Shown: positions 1-6,014 of the stretch, piece after piece
Layout: every line of letters begins with the position of its first letter
How positions within the stretch are numbered: position 1 is the first letter of the stretch
Assembly (NCBI GenBank): GCA_023144145.1
Contig: JAGLGG010000162.1
Span: forward strand, 1 to 7,841
DNA length: 7,841 nucleotides
From: Anaerolineales bacterium
GTDB lineage: Bacteria; Chloroflexota; Anaerolineae; Anaerolineales; E44-bin32
Direction: 5' to 3'
Notes under the pieces: generated by a model
What the model was told of the DNA's origin: nothing
Database searches by the model: none
Seen by the model: the letters and a program-made list of their open reading frames with translations, nothing else
Program-made: the position numbers and the translations under genes

Positions 1-341
1 CTGCCGCCAATATTGGTTCGACCCTGGGATGGATATTCATTTTCGTGGGTTTAATTCTTCAATCGACGCTCGGGAACAATCTGGCATTGATTGGAGTGGC
101 AGCCTTTGCACTAGGTTCCGTATTCGCACTTGCCACGATTCCTGTGGAGTTGAATGCCTCTTCACGTGCAAAGACGCTCCTAACCCAATCCGGATTGTTA
201 ACTTCTGATAAGGAGAGAAGTGGGGTAAATGCAGTCTTGAATGCTGCCGCATTCACTTACATTGCCGCCTTAGCTGCTTCTCTGCTTCAGTTGCTATATT
301 ACGTCAGTCTGATTGGTGGTTTCGGACGGCGAAGACGCTAA
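1..341 (+). CDS. Membrane zinc metallopeptidase, YugP-like (C-terminal part, 5' truncated)
   Basis: The reading frame starts at base 3, is open from the window edge and ends in TAA at 339-341, giving the last 112 residues. Two hydrophobic segments come first (about fragment residues 6-24 and 28-46). They are followed by PVELNASSRAK, then GVNAVLNAAAFTYIAAL leading into a third hydrophobic segment, and a short basic end (GFGRRRR). This order, with the P-V-E-x-N-A-S-x-R-A motif after a membrane segment and the V-L-N-A-A-A-x-T-Y-x-A-A motif in the last one, is typical of the YugP/zinc_peptidase_2 family of integral membrane neutral zinc metallopeptidases. The HExxH zinc site lies upstream, outside the window, so catalytic competence cannot be judged. 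The physiological substrate of the family is not well established. The gene is followed by its own terminator. Family assignment is fairly sure; biological role is not. Confidence 0.85.
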   Translation, partial: AANIGSTLGWIFIFVGLILQSTLGNNLALIGVAAFALGSVFALATIPVELNASSRAKTLLTQSGLLTSDKERSGVNAVLNAAAFTYIAALAASLLQLLYYVSLIGGFGRRRR

Positions 342-362
342 CTAAGTAGATCAATCACACAT

Positions 363-398
363 AAACACCCAGTCTGAACAACGGTTACTGGGTGTTTT
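363..398 (+). terminator. Rho-independent terminator after the YugP-like gene
   Basis: An 11-bp perfect stem pairs AAACACCCAGT (363-373) with ACTGGGTGTTT (387-397) around a 13-nt loop, ending in a short T run. It lies 22 bases after the stop codon. The A-rich 5' arm facing a T-rich 3' arm means it could act in both directions, but the next gene runs the same way, so its likely job is to separate the two genes. Confidence 0.8.
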
Positions 399-481
399 AT
401 GGTAGGTTGAAAACCGCCTTCGAACATATGCATCTATTTGAATAAACACTTCTTCCCAAAATCATGTGAAGTGGAGGGGAA

Positions 482-1633
482 ATGGATTCTTTAGAAAATT
501 TATCGGAGAATACGAAGGGAAGATCCACACGATATTTGATTTATCTCCTTATTGCCATTTTGGGTGGAGTGATTGGAGGCAGTATCGTATTGCTCCTTTC
601 ATCATCACTAACCAGCGACGATCCCGTTGTGCAGGTTCCAACTGAACCCGCTTCTATAATCGCCTCGGCCCAAGAGATATCACTTGACATTAACACTGCG
701 GTGACCGATGCCGTTGATCGAGTCGCGCCCGCTGTCGTTACCGTGATAAACCACCTTCCACCAAAACGATCCTTCTTTGGAAATGTTATTGAACAATCGG
801 GTTCAGGTTCCGGCGCGATCATCTCTGAAGATGGGTATATCGTCACCAATTACCACGTAGTCCAAGAGGCCGAAAGATTGGAAGTGGTTTTTGCCGATGG
901 GACCATCCTCCCTGCTGAACTCGTGGGTGTTGATCCCTACGGCGATTTAGCAATCATTCACACAAATGGCGAAATGCCGGGTATCGCAAACTGGGGAAAT
1001 TCTGATGCGCTCAAACCTGGCGAAACTGTCATCGCCATCGGTTCACCCTTAGGCGCATTCATGAACACAGTTACTGTGGGCGTTGTAAGCGCCACGGGGC
1101 GATCCATTGAGACCGATAGAAATTACAAACTTGAAGGGCTAATCCAAACCGATGCAGCCATAAATCAAGGCAACTCTGGAGGCCCCTTAGTTAATCTTGC
1201 TGGGGAAATTGTCGGGATAAACACCCTCATCGTCCGAGGTGGTGGTTCCGGCGCCGCTGTCGCCGAGGGGCTTGGGTTTGCTGTCCCAAGCAACGTCTCG
1301 AGGGCAGTTGCAGAGAGTTTGATCCTTGAGGGTTCCATCGCACGACCATACCTGGGTGCAAATTGGGGCGTGATAACACCTGATGTGGCTTCAAGGTTTG
1401 ATCTCCCCGTGGAAAACGGGATTTACCTCACGGAAATTGTGCCCGGAGGTCCGGCAGAACTAGGCGGCCTTCAAATGGGAGATATTCTTATTGCGATAAA
1501 TGGCACATTTATTGATTCGGATAATCCATTCATCAATCAGCTTTTCACTTATTCTCCGGGTGAACAGGTGACATTCACACTTGTCCGAAATGGTGATGAA
1601 TTACGTGAAGAAGTTGAGCTGGGGGAGATGTAG
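482..1633 (+). CDS. htrA: HtrA/DegP-type membrane-anchored serine protease with one PDZ domain
   Basis: The 383-residue protein has a short cytoplasmic N-terminus (1-17), one membrane segment (about 18-40), a Ser/Thr/Pro-containing linker to about 65, a trypsin-like S1C protease domain (about 70-280) and one PDZ domain (about 285-380). All three catalytic residues are visible: His125 in TNYHV, Asp155 in GDLAII and Ser232 in QGNSGGPL. The family degrades or refolds damaged proteins outside the cytoplasmic membrane, and the N-terminal anchor places the protease domain on that side. YLGANW near residue 290 matches the usual entry to the PDZ domain. The ATG at 482 has a purine-rich Shine-Dalgarno site, GGAGGGG, just upstream. 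No strong promoter could be picked between the preceding terminator and the gene. No terminator follows; the promoter of the next operon starts 22 bases after the stop. Family call is very sure; which paralogue it is and its substrate are not. Confidence 0.95.
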   Translation: MDSLENLSENTKGRSTRYLIYLLIAILGGVIGGSIVLLLSSSLTSDDPVVQVPTEPASIIASAQEISLDINTAVTDAVDRVAPAVVTVINHLPPKRSFFGNVIEQSGSGSGAIISEDGYIVTNYHVVQEAERLEVVFADGTILPAELVGVDPYGDLAIIHTNGEMPGIANWGNSDALKPGETVIAIGSPLGAFMNTVTVGVVSATGRSIETDRNYKLEGLIQTDAAINQGNSGGPLVNLAGEIVGINTLIVRGGGSGAAVAEGLGFAVPSNVSRAVAESLILEGSIARPYLGANWGVITPDVASRFDLPVENGIYLTEIVPGGPAELGGLQMGDILIAINGTFIDSDNPFINQLFTYSPGEQVTFTLVRNGDELREEVELGEM

Positions 1634-1655
1634 GTCCTCCCTAAAATCTCCATCT

Positions 1656-1684
1656 TTGACAGCGACACCCCCGAGTGCTAGAAT
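1656..1684 (+). promoter_or_regulatory. Strong sigma70-type promoter for the NIL-mgtE operon
   Basis: The -35 hexamer TTGACA (1656-1661) is perfect, the spacer is exactly 17 bases, and the -10 hexamer is TAGAAT (1679-1684, five of six consensus) with an extended -10 TG at 1676-1677. Transcription should begin near 1691, leaving a leader of about 50 nt before the ATG at 1743. No obvious operator or long riboswitch fits in that leader, so magnesium control at the RNA level is not visible here. Confidence 0.8.
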
Positions 1685-1742
1685 TCACAAGCAAAGCGGG
1701 GCATGTTTTTTCCATCACCGGATCCATTCACCGGAGCAAAAA

Positions 1743-1967
1743 ATGGCTACACGCACGTATCGTCTAATCTACCCGCCTTCCCTTCTCAGGCGCCCCATTA
1801 TCAATCAAGTAATTCTTGAATTTGAACTCTCCGTCAACATCATTCAAGCGCATGTCACGCATGAAGAGGGCTGGCTAGAAATCCAGGTGACTGGTGACCC
1901 AGAAGAGATTAAACGGGCAATGAATTGGCTGGCTAAAGAAGGGGTAAAAATTTCAAGCATCGAATAA
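1743..1967 (+). CDS. Stand-alone NIL-domain protein, 74 residues
   Basis: The chosen start is the ATG at 1743, with GGAG (1733-1736) six bases upstream and the promoter at 1656-1684 ahead of it. The frame stays open further upstream into the htrA gene, but that extension would lie before the transcription start and has unrelated composition. The 74 residues form a single beta-alpha-beta-beta-alpha-beta ferredoxin-like fold. They begin with TYRLIYP and the PIINQV segment, followed by VNIIQAHV, WLEIQVTGDPEEI, and an amphipathic helix ending in GVKISSIE. This matches the NIL domain, best known as a C-terminal regulatory (ligand-sensing) domain of the methionine ABC ATPase MetN, and as a partner of ferredoxin domains. 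Here it stands alone, 26 bases before mgtE, so co-transcription is likely. A role in sensing a ligand for the transporter is only inference. Confidence 0.8.
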   Translation: MATRTYRLIYPPSLLRRPIINQVILEFELSVNIIQAHVTHEEGWLEIQVTGDPEEIKRAMNWLAKEGVKISSIE

Positions 1968-1993
1968 GCACCTTCTGAATCAAGGAAAATGCC

Positions 1994-3346
1994 ATGGAAC
2001 AGGCGCAGATTGACCACACCTTAGAAGAAATCCGCACTGCCCTCGAAGACGGTAAGGTTCCAGACGCCATTGCCGCATTGATCAAACTCCACCCAGCCGA
2101 CCGTGCTGATGCGTTCTCTGATCTTGATCATGATGATCGGGCCGCGCTTCTTCCCCAATTAGATATTCCCTCAACCGCAGATCTGCTTGAAGAGCTTGAA
2201 GACGATGAGGCAGCTGATGTCGCTATCGGCTTACCAACCGATTTACTTGCCGACATTCTGGATGAGATGGAGCCAGATGAAGCAGCCGACGTTCTCGGAG
2301 ATCTTCCCCCTGCTCGTGCTGCCCAAGCTCTTGCTGAGATGGAAGAAGCGGATGATGTCATACCACTTCTAGGACATCCGGATGAAACTGCCGGTGGTTT
2401 GATGACAACCTCCTTTATCGCCATCAAACCAGGAACAACAGCACATGAAACTATCGAGTTCCTCAGACAAATCAGCCCGGCTGAGGAAACACCCTATTAT
2501 CTTTACATCGTTGACCAGGCCGGCCACCTGGCGGGTATAGTTGGCATGAGGGATCTGATCATTGCTGGGCCCGAGGCACGGGTCGACTCTTTCATGGATC
2601 CTGACGTCATATCAGTCAAAACCAGCACAGACCAAGAGGATGCCGCCAGGCTGATGTCCCACTACGACCTGGCAGCGATGCCTGTAATTGACGATGTGGG
2701 CGTCCTTCAAGGTGTAATCACACACGACGATTTGGTCGAGGTGCTTGAAGATGAGGCAACCGAAGATATTTATCGTTTAGCCAATGTGCCTGATCCTGAC
2801 TTGGGCATTGACAGTCCGGTGGGAACTTCCGTTCGAAGAAGGTTGCCTTGGTTATATTTGAACACACTGACTGCCCTATTCGCGGCATGGGTTATTTCTA
2901 ATTTTGAAGGATTGTTCCAACAGGTTGCTGTTCTGGCTGTCTTTCAATCGGTCGTTGCTGGTATGGGCGGAAATGCTGCAACACAAAGCCTGGCTATGTT
3001 TGTTCGAGCCATCGCCTTAGGCGAGGTTTCAACACAATTGGCCTGGCGTTCACTGCTTCGGCAAGTAGCCTCAGGCATTATTCAAGGAATTGCTGTCGGG
3101 GCTGTGGTCGGGCTCGGTGTTTATGCATGGAAAGGCAATGCCTTCCTTGGACTGATCATGGCTTTGGCGTTGCTTGGGAACATCGTCGTTGCTGCGATCG
3201 TTGGAACCCTGATTCCACTTGGATTGAAAGCGATCAACTTAGACCCAGCCCTGGCATCATCCGTACTCGTCACCGCGGTCACAGACAGCATCGGTTTTGC
3301 ATTATTCCTCGGCTTAGCTACCATATTCCTTCCTCATCTGAGATAG
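1994..3346 (+). CDS. mgtE: Magnesium transporter MgtE
   Basis: The 450-residue protein matches the usual family length. An acidic alpha-helical MgtE N domain (about 10-128) contains repeated D-E-A-A-D-V units (near 71-76 and 95-100). Two CBS domains follow (about 135-195 and 200-258), then a connecting plug helix, and the membrane domain (about 285-450) with about five hydrophobic segments. The membrane domain begins with RRLPWLYLN, carries the signature GMGGNAATQSLAMFVRAI (323-340), and ends with DPALASSVLVTAVTDSIGF, in which Asp431 corresponds to the pore aspartate that coordinates Mg2+ in the Thermus protein. MgtE is a homodimeric Mg2+ channel whose N and CBS domains bind Mg2+ and close the pore when cytosolic Mg2+ is high, so regulation is probably mostly at protein level. 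AAGGA at 1982-1986 is the Shine-Dalgarno site. It is second in an operon with the NIL-domain gene. Confidence 0.97.
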   Translation: MEQAQIDHTLEEIRTALEDGKVPDAIAALIKLHPADRADAFSDLDHDDRAALLPQLDIPSTADLLEELEDDEAADVAIGLPTDLLADILDEMEPDEAADVLGDLPPARAAQALAEMEEADDVIPLLGHPDETAGGLMTTSFIAIKPGTTAHETIEFLRQISPAEETPYYLYIVDQAGHLAGIVGMRDLIIAGPEARVDSFMDPDVISVKTSTDQEDAARLMSHYDLAAMPVIDDVGVLQGVITHDDLVEVLEDEATEDIYRLANVPDPDLGIDSPVGTSVRRRLPWLYLNTLTALFAAWVISNFEGLFQQVAVLAVFQSVVAGMGGNAATQSLAMFVRAIALGEVSTQLAWRSLLRQVASGIIQGIAVGAVVGLGVYAWKGNAFLGLIMALALLGNIVVAAIVGTLIPLGLKAINLDPALASSVLVTAVTDSIGFALFLGLATIFLPHLR

Positions 3347-3373
3347 AAAAATGCCTGCGAAAGTTGTCCTAAA

Positions 3374-3443
3374 ACCACTGCTCTCCAAGCAGATGGTGAA
3401 TTGCGTTCTGAAGGAGCTCATCATATTGAATATGAGATCCTCC
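3374..3443 (+). other. Two consecutive hairpins downstream of mgtE
   Basis: The first hairpin pairs ACCACTGCT (3374-3382) with AGCAG-A-TGGT (3388-3397), a nine-pair stem with one bulged base and a 5-nt loop CTCCA. The second pairs GGAGCTCAT (3413-3421) with ATGAG-ATC-CTCC (3432-3443), with a small bulge and a 10-nt loop. Neither is followed by a T run, so they are not textbook intrinsic terminators. They begin 27 bases after the mgtE stop codon and could stabilise the 3' end of the mRNA. The structure is visible; the function is a guess. Confidence 0.4.
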
Positions 3444-3579
3444 CATCATTGCATGCACTGAAAAAACTAGCAACTAAGCGAGTGGAGGGGGATAGGGGGC
3501 TGTCCCAAAAGGACGATATTCATCGGTCACAAAGCCATTAATCTGACATTTGATCAAGTGGACATCAACAACCCCAAGT

Positions 3580-3622
3580 GTACGGGCAACCGGCGACGTG
3601 CGGCAGCACGCGTTGCCCATAC
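3580..3622. repeat. Nested GC-rich palindrome inside the inverted-repeat element
   Basis: GTACGGGCAAC (3580-3590) faces GTTGCCCATAC (3612-3622), with 10 of 11 bases complementary. Inside it, CGTGC (3597-3601) pairs with GCACG (3606-3610) around a GGCA tetraloop. A six-base bulge lies on the left side and one base on the right. The outer arms resemble the GGGCAAC/GTTGCCC palindromic repeats scattered in many bacterial genomes. Confidence 0.65.
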
Positions 3623-3643
3623 GCCTTGTTTATGGATGAAGCG

Positions 3644-3663
3644 AAAAGTATTTTAATACTTTT
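3644..3663. repeat. AT-rich perfect palindrome at the right end of the element
   Basis: AAAAGTATT (3644-3652) pairs perfectly with AATACTTTT (3655-3663) across a two-base centre. It overlaps the right terminal inverted repeat. The T run that follows would let it work as a weak terminator for any rightward transcript, but the stem is AT-rich, so this is only possible. Confidence 0.5.
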
Positions 3664-3730
3664 TAGACAGCCCGTATTCCAGCCCTCTTCAAGCAATTGA
3701 TCTTTTATCAGTGGAGTCATCAATGTAAAA

Positions 3731-3739
3731 TGCTATAGG
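3731..3739 (+). promoter_or_regulatory. Possible extended -10 promoter for the methyltransferase operon
   Basis: TGCTATAGG resembles an extended -10 (TGn followed by TATAGG, four of six consensus) and looks like the TGCTAGAAT of the strong promoter at 1656-1684. No good -35 hexamer lies at the right distance (3711-3716 reads GTGGAG), so this is a weak call. It is the best candidate in the last 130 bases before the gene at 3802. Confidence 0.25.
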
Positions 3740-3801
3740 AGACATGAAAACAGAAGCGTGTTTTTCGATCTCCCCCCTGGCCATACTAAGCAAGGGAAGA
3801 T

Positions 3802-4521
3802 ATGCATACTCATAAATCAAGCCGGATCGGATCTCTCCATAAAATGATCGCTCATTTTCTGCGTTTTTTCTTCAAGGCACTTTATACCAATCTCTCTTGG
3901 GCCTACGATGCCGTTGCCTATGTATCATCTGTGGGTCAATGGAGGGCTTGGCAAAGAACCGGTTTATGTGTATTACCACCTGGAGAATCATTAGAGGTCG
4001 GTTTTGGTACTGGCCATCTTCTTAAGCAAAGGGCATCAATTGGAAATGTCGCAGTAGGAATAGACATTTCGAAGCAAATGACCAGAATCACAAAACGCAG
4101 ACTGCTTAAAGCAAATATTCCCGTCATGATTGCTCAAGCATCGACATTCCACTTACCATTCCCTCAATCTATGTTCTATTCAGTCCTCTCTACATTCCCC
4201 AGTGATTTCATCTACAGGTACGAAACCTTTCAAGAGATCTATCGAGTGCTGAAACCTGATGGATTGATGGTCATCGTTCCTGGTGTCGAGAAAATTAGTG
4301 GGGCACCCTCTGCAGGGAATATTCTCGTACGGGTTCTTGATAAAACATCTGCTTGGCTCTATGCCCTCACAGGTGAACAAATTAACCCTGGATTGGATTG
4401 GAAAGCGGAACTTATGCAGCAGCTCAAGGATATTGGTTTCACAACCACAATAGAATCGGTGCCATTGGAACGTTCCGTGGTCTTACGCATCGTCGCCCAG
4501 AAAATTGCTCCCAATGTATAA
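3802..4521 (+). CDS. Class I SAM-dependent methyltransferase (UbiE-like, Methyltransf_11 type)
   Basis: The 239-residue protein has a Rossmann-type methyltransferase domain from about 58 to 165. Motif I is LEVGFGTGH (64-72), the acidic residue that should hold the SAM ribose is Asp88 in GIDIS, and a post-core segment reads EIYRVLKPDG (145-154). The N-terminal 57 residues contain a hydrophobic/aromatic stretch and YTNLSWAYD, the sort of lead-in found in small-molecule or quinone-type methyltransferases. The acceptor substrate cannot be told from sequence. The ATG at 3802 has AGGGA (3793-3797) upstream; a later ATG at 3844 lacks a ribosome site. It is the first gene of a same-strand run with trmI 48 bases downstream. 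The family is secure, the substrate unknown. Confidence 0.85.
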   Translation: MHTHKSSRIGSLHKMIAHFLRFFFKALYTNLSWAYDAVAYVSSVGQWRAWQRTGLCVLPPGESLEVGFGTGHLLKQRASIGNVAVGIDISKQMTRITKRRLLKANIPVMIAQASTFHLPFPQSMFYSVLSTFPSDFIYRYETFQEIYRVLKPDGLMVIVPGVEKISGAPSAGNILVRVLDKTSAWLYALTGEQINPGLDWKAELMQQLKDIGFTTTIESVPLERSVVLRIVAQKIAPNV

Positions 4522-4558
4522 GTTATCAACGTACAATTAGATTGGAAGGCGATCGAAA

Positions 4559-4564
4559 AGGAGG
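4559..4564 (+). promoter_or_regulatory. Consensus Shine-Dalgarno site that sets a TTG start for trmI
   Basis: AGGAGG lies five bases before the TTG at 4570. The next in-frame ATG is at residue 11 and has no comparable site, and starting there would cut the conserved G-D-L-A-M-L N-terminus. The near-perfect site probably compensates for the weak start codon. Confidence 0.8.
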
Positions 4565-4569
4565 CTCGA

Positions 4570-5382
4570 TTGAAAGTAACAAAAACAGGCGATTTGGCGA
4601 TGTTGGTTCTGGATCACAAGCAATTTCTCTTCCAACTGGAGGCAGAAAAGGATTTCCAAACGCATGAAGGCTTCATCCGTCATAATGATTTGATTGGCAT
4701 CCCTTGGGGATCTACGGTTGCCAGCCACCTGGGCAAATCATTTATGATCATTGAGCCAAGTCTCCGGGATGCTTTGCTACACATCCGCCGTCATTCACAG
4801 ATCATATTCCCTAAAGATATTGGCTACATCTTGCTTCGGCTCTCAATTGGTCCTGATAAAACGGTTATTGAAGCTGGTACTGGTTCTGGAGCATTTACAA
4901 CAGCGCTTGCTTGGGCGGTTGGTTCGGAAGGCAAAGTGATCTCCTATGATAAACGTCAGGATATGCAACAATTGGCAAAACAAAACCTAGCAAAGCTAGG
5001 ATTGGAAGATAGAGTCGAATTTCACTTGCGGGATATTGGGGATGGATTTATCGAAACCGGAGTAGACTCATTGTTCTTGGATGTGCCAAATCCCGAAGAT
5101 TATCTTTCTCAATCACGTGAAGCTCTGACCAATGGTGGCACTTTTGGTGCCATCCTTCCAACAATGAATCAAGTCACCAAGCTTCTCTACGCTATGGAAA
5201 AACACGGTTTTGGAATGATAAACGTATGTGAGACTTTTCTTCGATTCTACAAAACAATCCCAAATCGGATGCGACCACTGGATCGGATGGTAGCTCACAC
5301 AGGGTATTTAATATTCGCCAGACCCACATATGATGGTGATCCCTCGACCCAAGAGAATAACGCGGATTTTGCATCACCATAA
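4570..5382 (+). CDS. trmI: tRNA (adenine-N1)-methyltransferase TrmI (m1A58)
   Basis: The 270-residue protein matches bacterial TrmI along its whole length. The N-terminal beta-rich domain (1-60) has GDLAMLV and the THEGFIRHNDLIG segment. The linker TQIIYPKDAGYILLRL of the family appears here as SQIIFPKDIGYILLRL (76-91). The catalytic domain has motif I VIEAGTGSGAFTTALAWAVG (99-118), the acidic SYDKR (125-129), the catalytic-aspartate motif LDVPNP with Asp171, and the C-terminal RPLDRMVAHTGYLIFAR (235-251). The enzyme uses SAM to methylate N1 of adenine 58 in the T loop of tRNA, working as a homotetramer in characterised bacterial and archaeal cases. Phe80 replaces the tyrosine that family members usually have before PKD. 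The last 18 residues are acidic and poorly conserved in type. Translation starts at TTG with a consensus ribosome site. Confidence 0.95.
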   Translation: MKVTKTGDLAMLVLDHKQFLFQLEAEKDFQTHEGFIRHNDLIGIPWGSTVASHLGKSFMIIEPSLRDALLHIRRHSQIIFPKDIGYILLRLSIGPDKTVIEAGTGSGAFTTALAWAVGSEGKVISYDKRQDMQQLAKQNLAKLGLEDRVEFHLRDIGDGFIETGVDSLFLDVPNPEDYLSQSREALTNGGTFGAILPTMNQVTKLLYAMEKHGFGMINVCETFLRFYKTIPNRMRPLDRMVAHTGYLIFARPTYDGDPSTQENNADFASP

Positions 5383-5384
5383 CA

Positions 5385-5411
5385 TTGACTACATATATTT
5401 ATGCGTATATG
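5385..5411 (+). promoter_or_regulatory. Weak candidate promoter before the zinc-ribbon gene
   Basis: TTGACT (5385-5390, five of six consensus) is followed after 15 bases by TATATG (5406-5411, four of six). The spacer is short, so it would be weak. It would leave a leader of about 24 nt before the ATG at 5442. Read-through from trmI is an equal possibility, since no terminator lies between. Confidence 0.3.
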
Positions 5412-5427
5412 GGCAGTAACGCTAGAT

Positions 5428-5435
5428 AGGTGGAG
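5428..5435 (+). promoter_or_regulatory. Shine-Dalgarno site that fixes the start of the zinc-ribbon gene at 5442
   Basis: AGGTGGAG includes GGAG six bases before the ATG at 5442. An in-frame GTG at 5430 lies inside this site and so is unlikely to be the start. Confidence 0.75.
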
Positions 5436-5441
5436 ATACCC

Positions 5442-6014
5442 ATGCCAAAAAATCGATCATCTCGTCTTTGGAGATCAGCTAGACGACGTGCGCTCCAAGC
5501 AAGAAACAGACCTGGCCTTCAGCGGCTCAAGCTTGCCCATAAATTAATGGAATCCGAAAAATATTCTCAAGCGGGAATAATTTTCGAAGAGCTCGGTGTC
5601 GCAGCTATAGGTCGAGGTATTCCCCGAGCTCCTCAACTCTTTCTGCAAGCTGGAAGGGCACAGCTGCTAGCCGGGGCGGCTACCCACGGAACCGATTTAC
5701 TCATCAAGGGTACTCGCCTAATGTCGAAAATGGGTCAAGCTGATCGGCTTCCGATCGTGAGCCGGCGAATTCTCTCTGAATTACATGAATTTTCTATGGA
5801 CCAAGAGTATCGGATGTTCGAAAGTGAGCTCAGACGGCTATTGTCAGAATTAGATTTGAAAATTGCGCATAATAACAGAGTGGAGTCCCACAGTAAGTTA
5901 CCATCAAAATGTCCTTATTGTGGTGGAACAATCCACCCGGATGAGGTTGATTGGCATAACAACTACTCTGCGACTTGCGATTATTGCGGAAGTTTCGTTG
6001 AGATCAACACATGA
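5442..6014 (+). CDS. Uncharacterised helical protein with C-terminal zinc ribbon
   Basis: The 190-residue protein falls into three parts. A very basic N-terminus (1-30) is rich in Arg. A helical region (about 28-140) has alternating helices and TPR-like spacing, for example LAHKLMESEKYSQAGIIFEE and the following FLQAGRAQLLAGA and DLLIKGTRLM segments. A C-terminal zinc ribbon has Cys157-x2-Cys160 (CPYCGG) and Cys179-x2-Cys182 (CDYCGS), 18 residues apart. The four cysteines should bind one zinc ion. No enzyme motif is visible. The arrangement suggests an adaptor that binds a protein or nucleic acid, but that is inference. The stop codon overlaps the start of the Nudix gene (ATGA), so the two are translationally coupled. 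I do not recognise a named family. Confidence 0.8.
   Translation: MPKNRSSRLWRSARRRALQARNRPGLQRLKLAHKLMESEKYSQAGIIFEELGVAAIGRGIPRAPQLFLQAGRAQLLAGAATHGTDLLIKGTRLMSKMGQADRLPIVSRRILSELHEFSMDQEYRMFESELRRLLSELDLKIAHNNRVESHSKLPSKCPYCGGTIHPDEVDWHNNYSATCDYCGSFVEINT

Larger units (their letters stand above)
3497..3673. mobile_element. Putative MITE or IS remnant with terminal inverted repeats
   Basis: The left end GGGCTGTCCCAAAAGG (3497-3512) and the reverse complement of the right end (3658-3673) agree at 13 of 16 positions. The GGGCTGTCCCAAAA end is of the kind seen at termini of several bacterial insertion sequences. The 177-bp interior has no convincing ORF, so there is no transposase here. It carries a large GC-rich hairpin (3580-3622) and an AT-rich one (3644-3663). 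A TA dinucleotide sits just outside each end (3493-3494 and 3675-3676), but the spacing to the repeats differs by one base, so a target duplication is not proven. An internally deleted, non-autonomous element is the most likely reading. Confirmation needs other copies in the genome. Confidence 0.5.

Noticed and set aside
407..466. Promoter for htrA using TTGAAA (407-412) or TTGAAT (438-443)
   Set aside because: No -10-like hexamer at 15-19 bases from either.
1655..1681. GAGTGCTAG at 1673-1681 as half of a CIRCE (HrcA) operator
   Set aside because: The partner arm nine bases upstream reads TTTGACAGC, not TTAGCACTC. The half-site is just the promoter -10 region.
1581..1742. Upstream extension of the NIL-domain reading frame, overlapping the end of htrA
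   Set aside because: It lies mostly before the predicted transcription start near 1691, has no ribosome site and no NIL similarity. The ATG at 1743 has both.
3351..3480. Small ORF or decayed gene after mgtE (36 codons from the ATG at 3351)
   Set aside because: No ribosome site, no recognisable family on either strand, and the stretch is better explained by two hairpins.
5430..5441. GTG start for the zinc-ribbon gene
   Set aside because: The GTG lies inside the Shine-Dalgarno site of the ATG at 5442.
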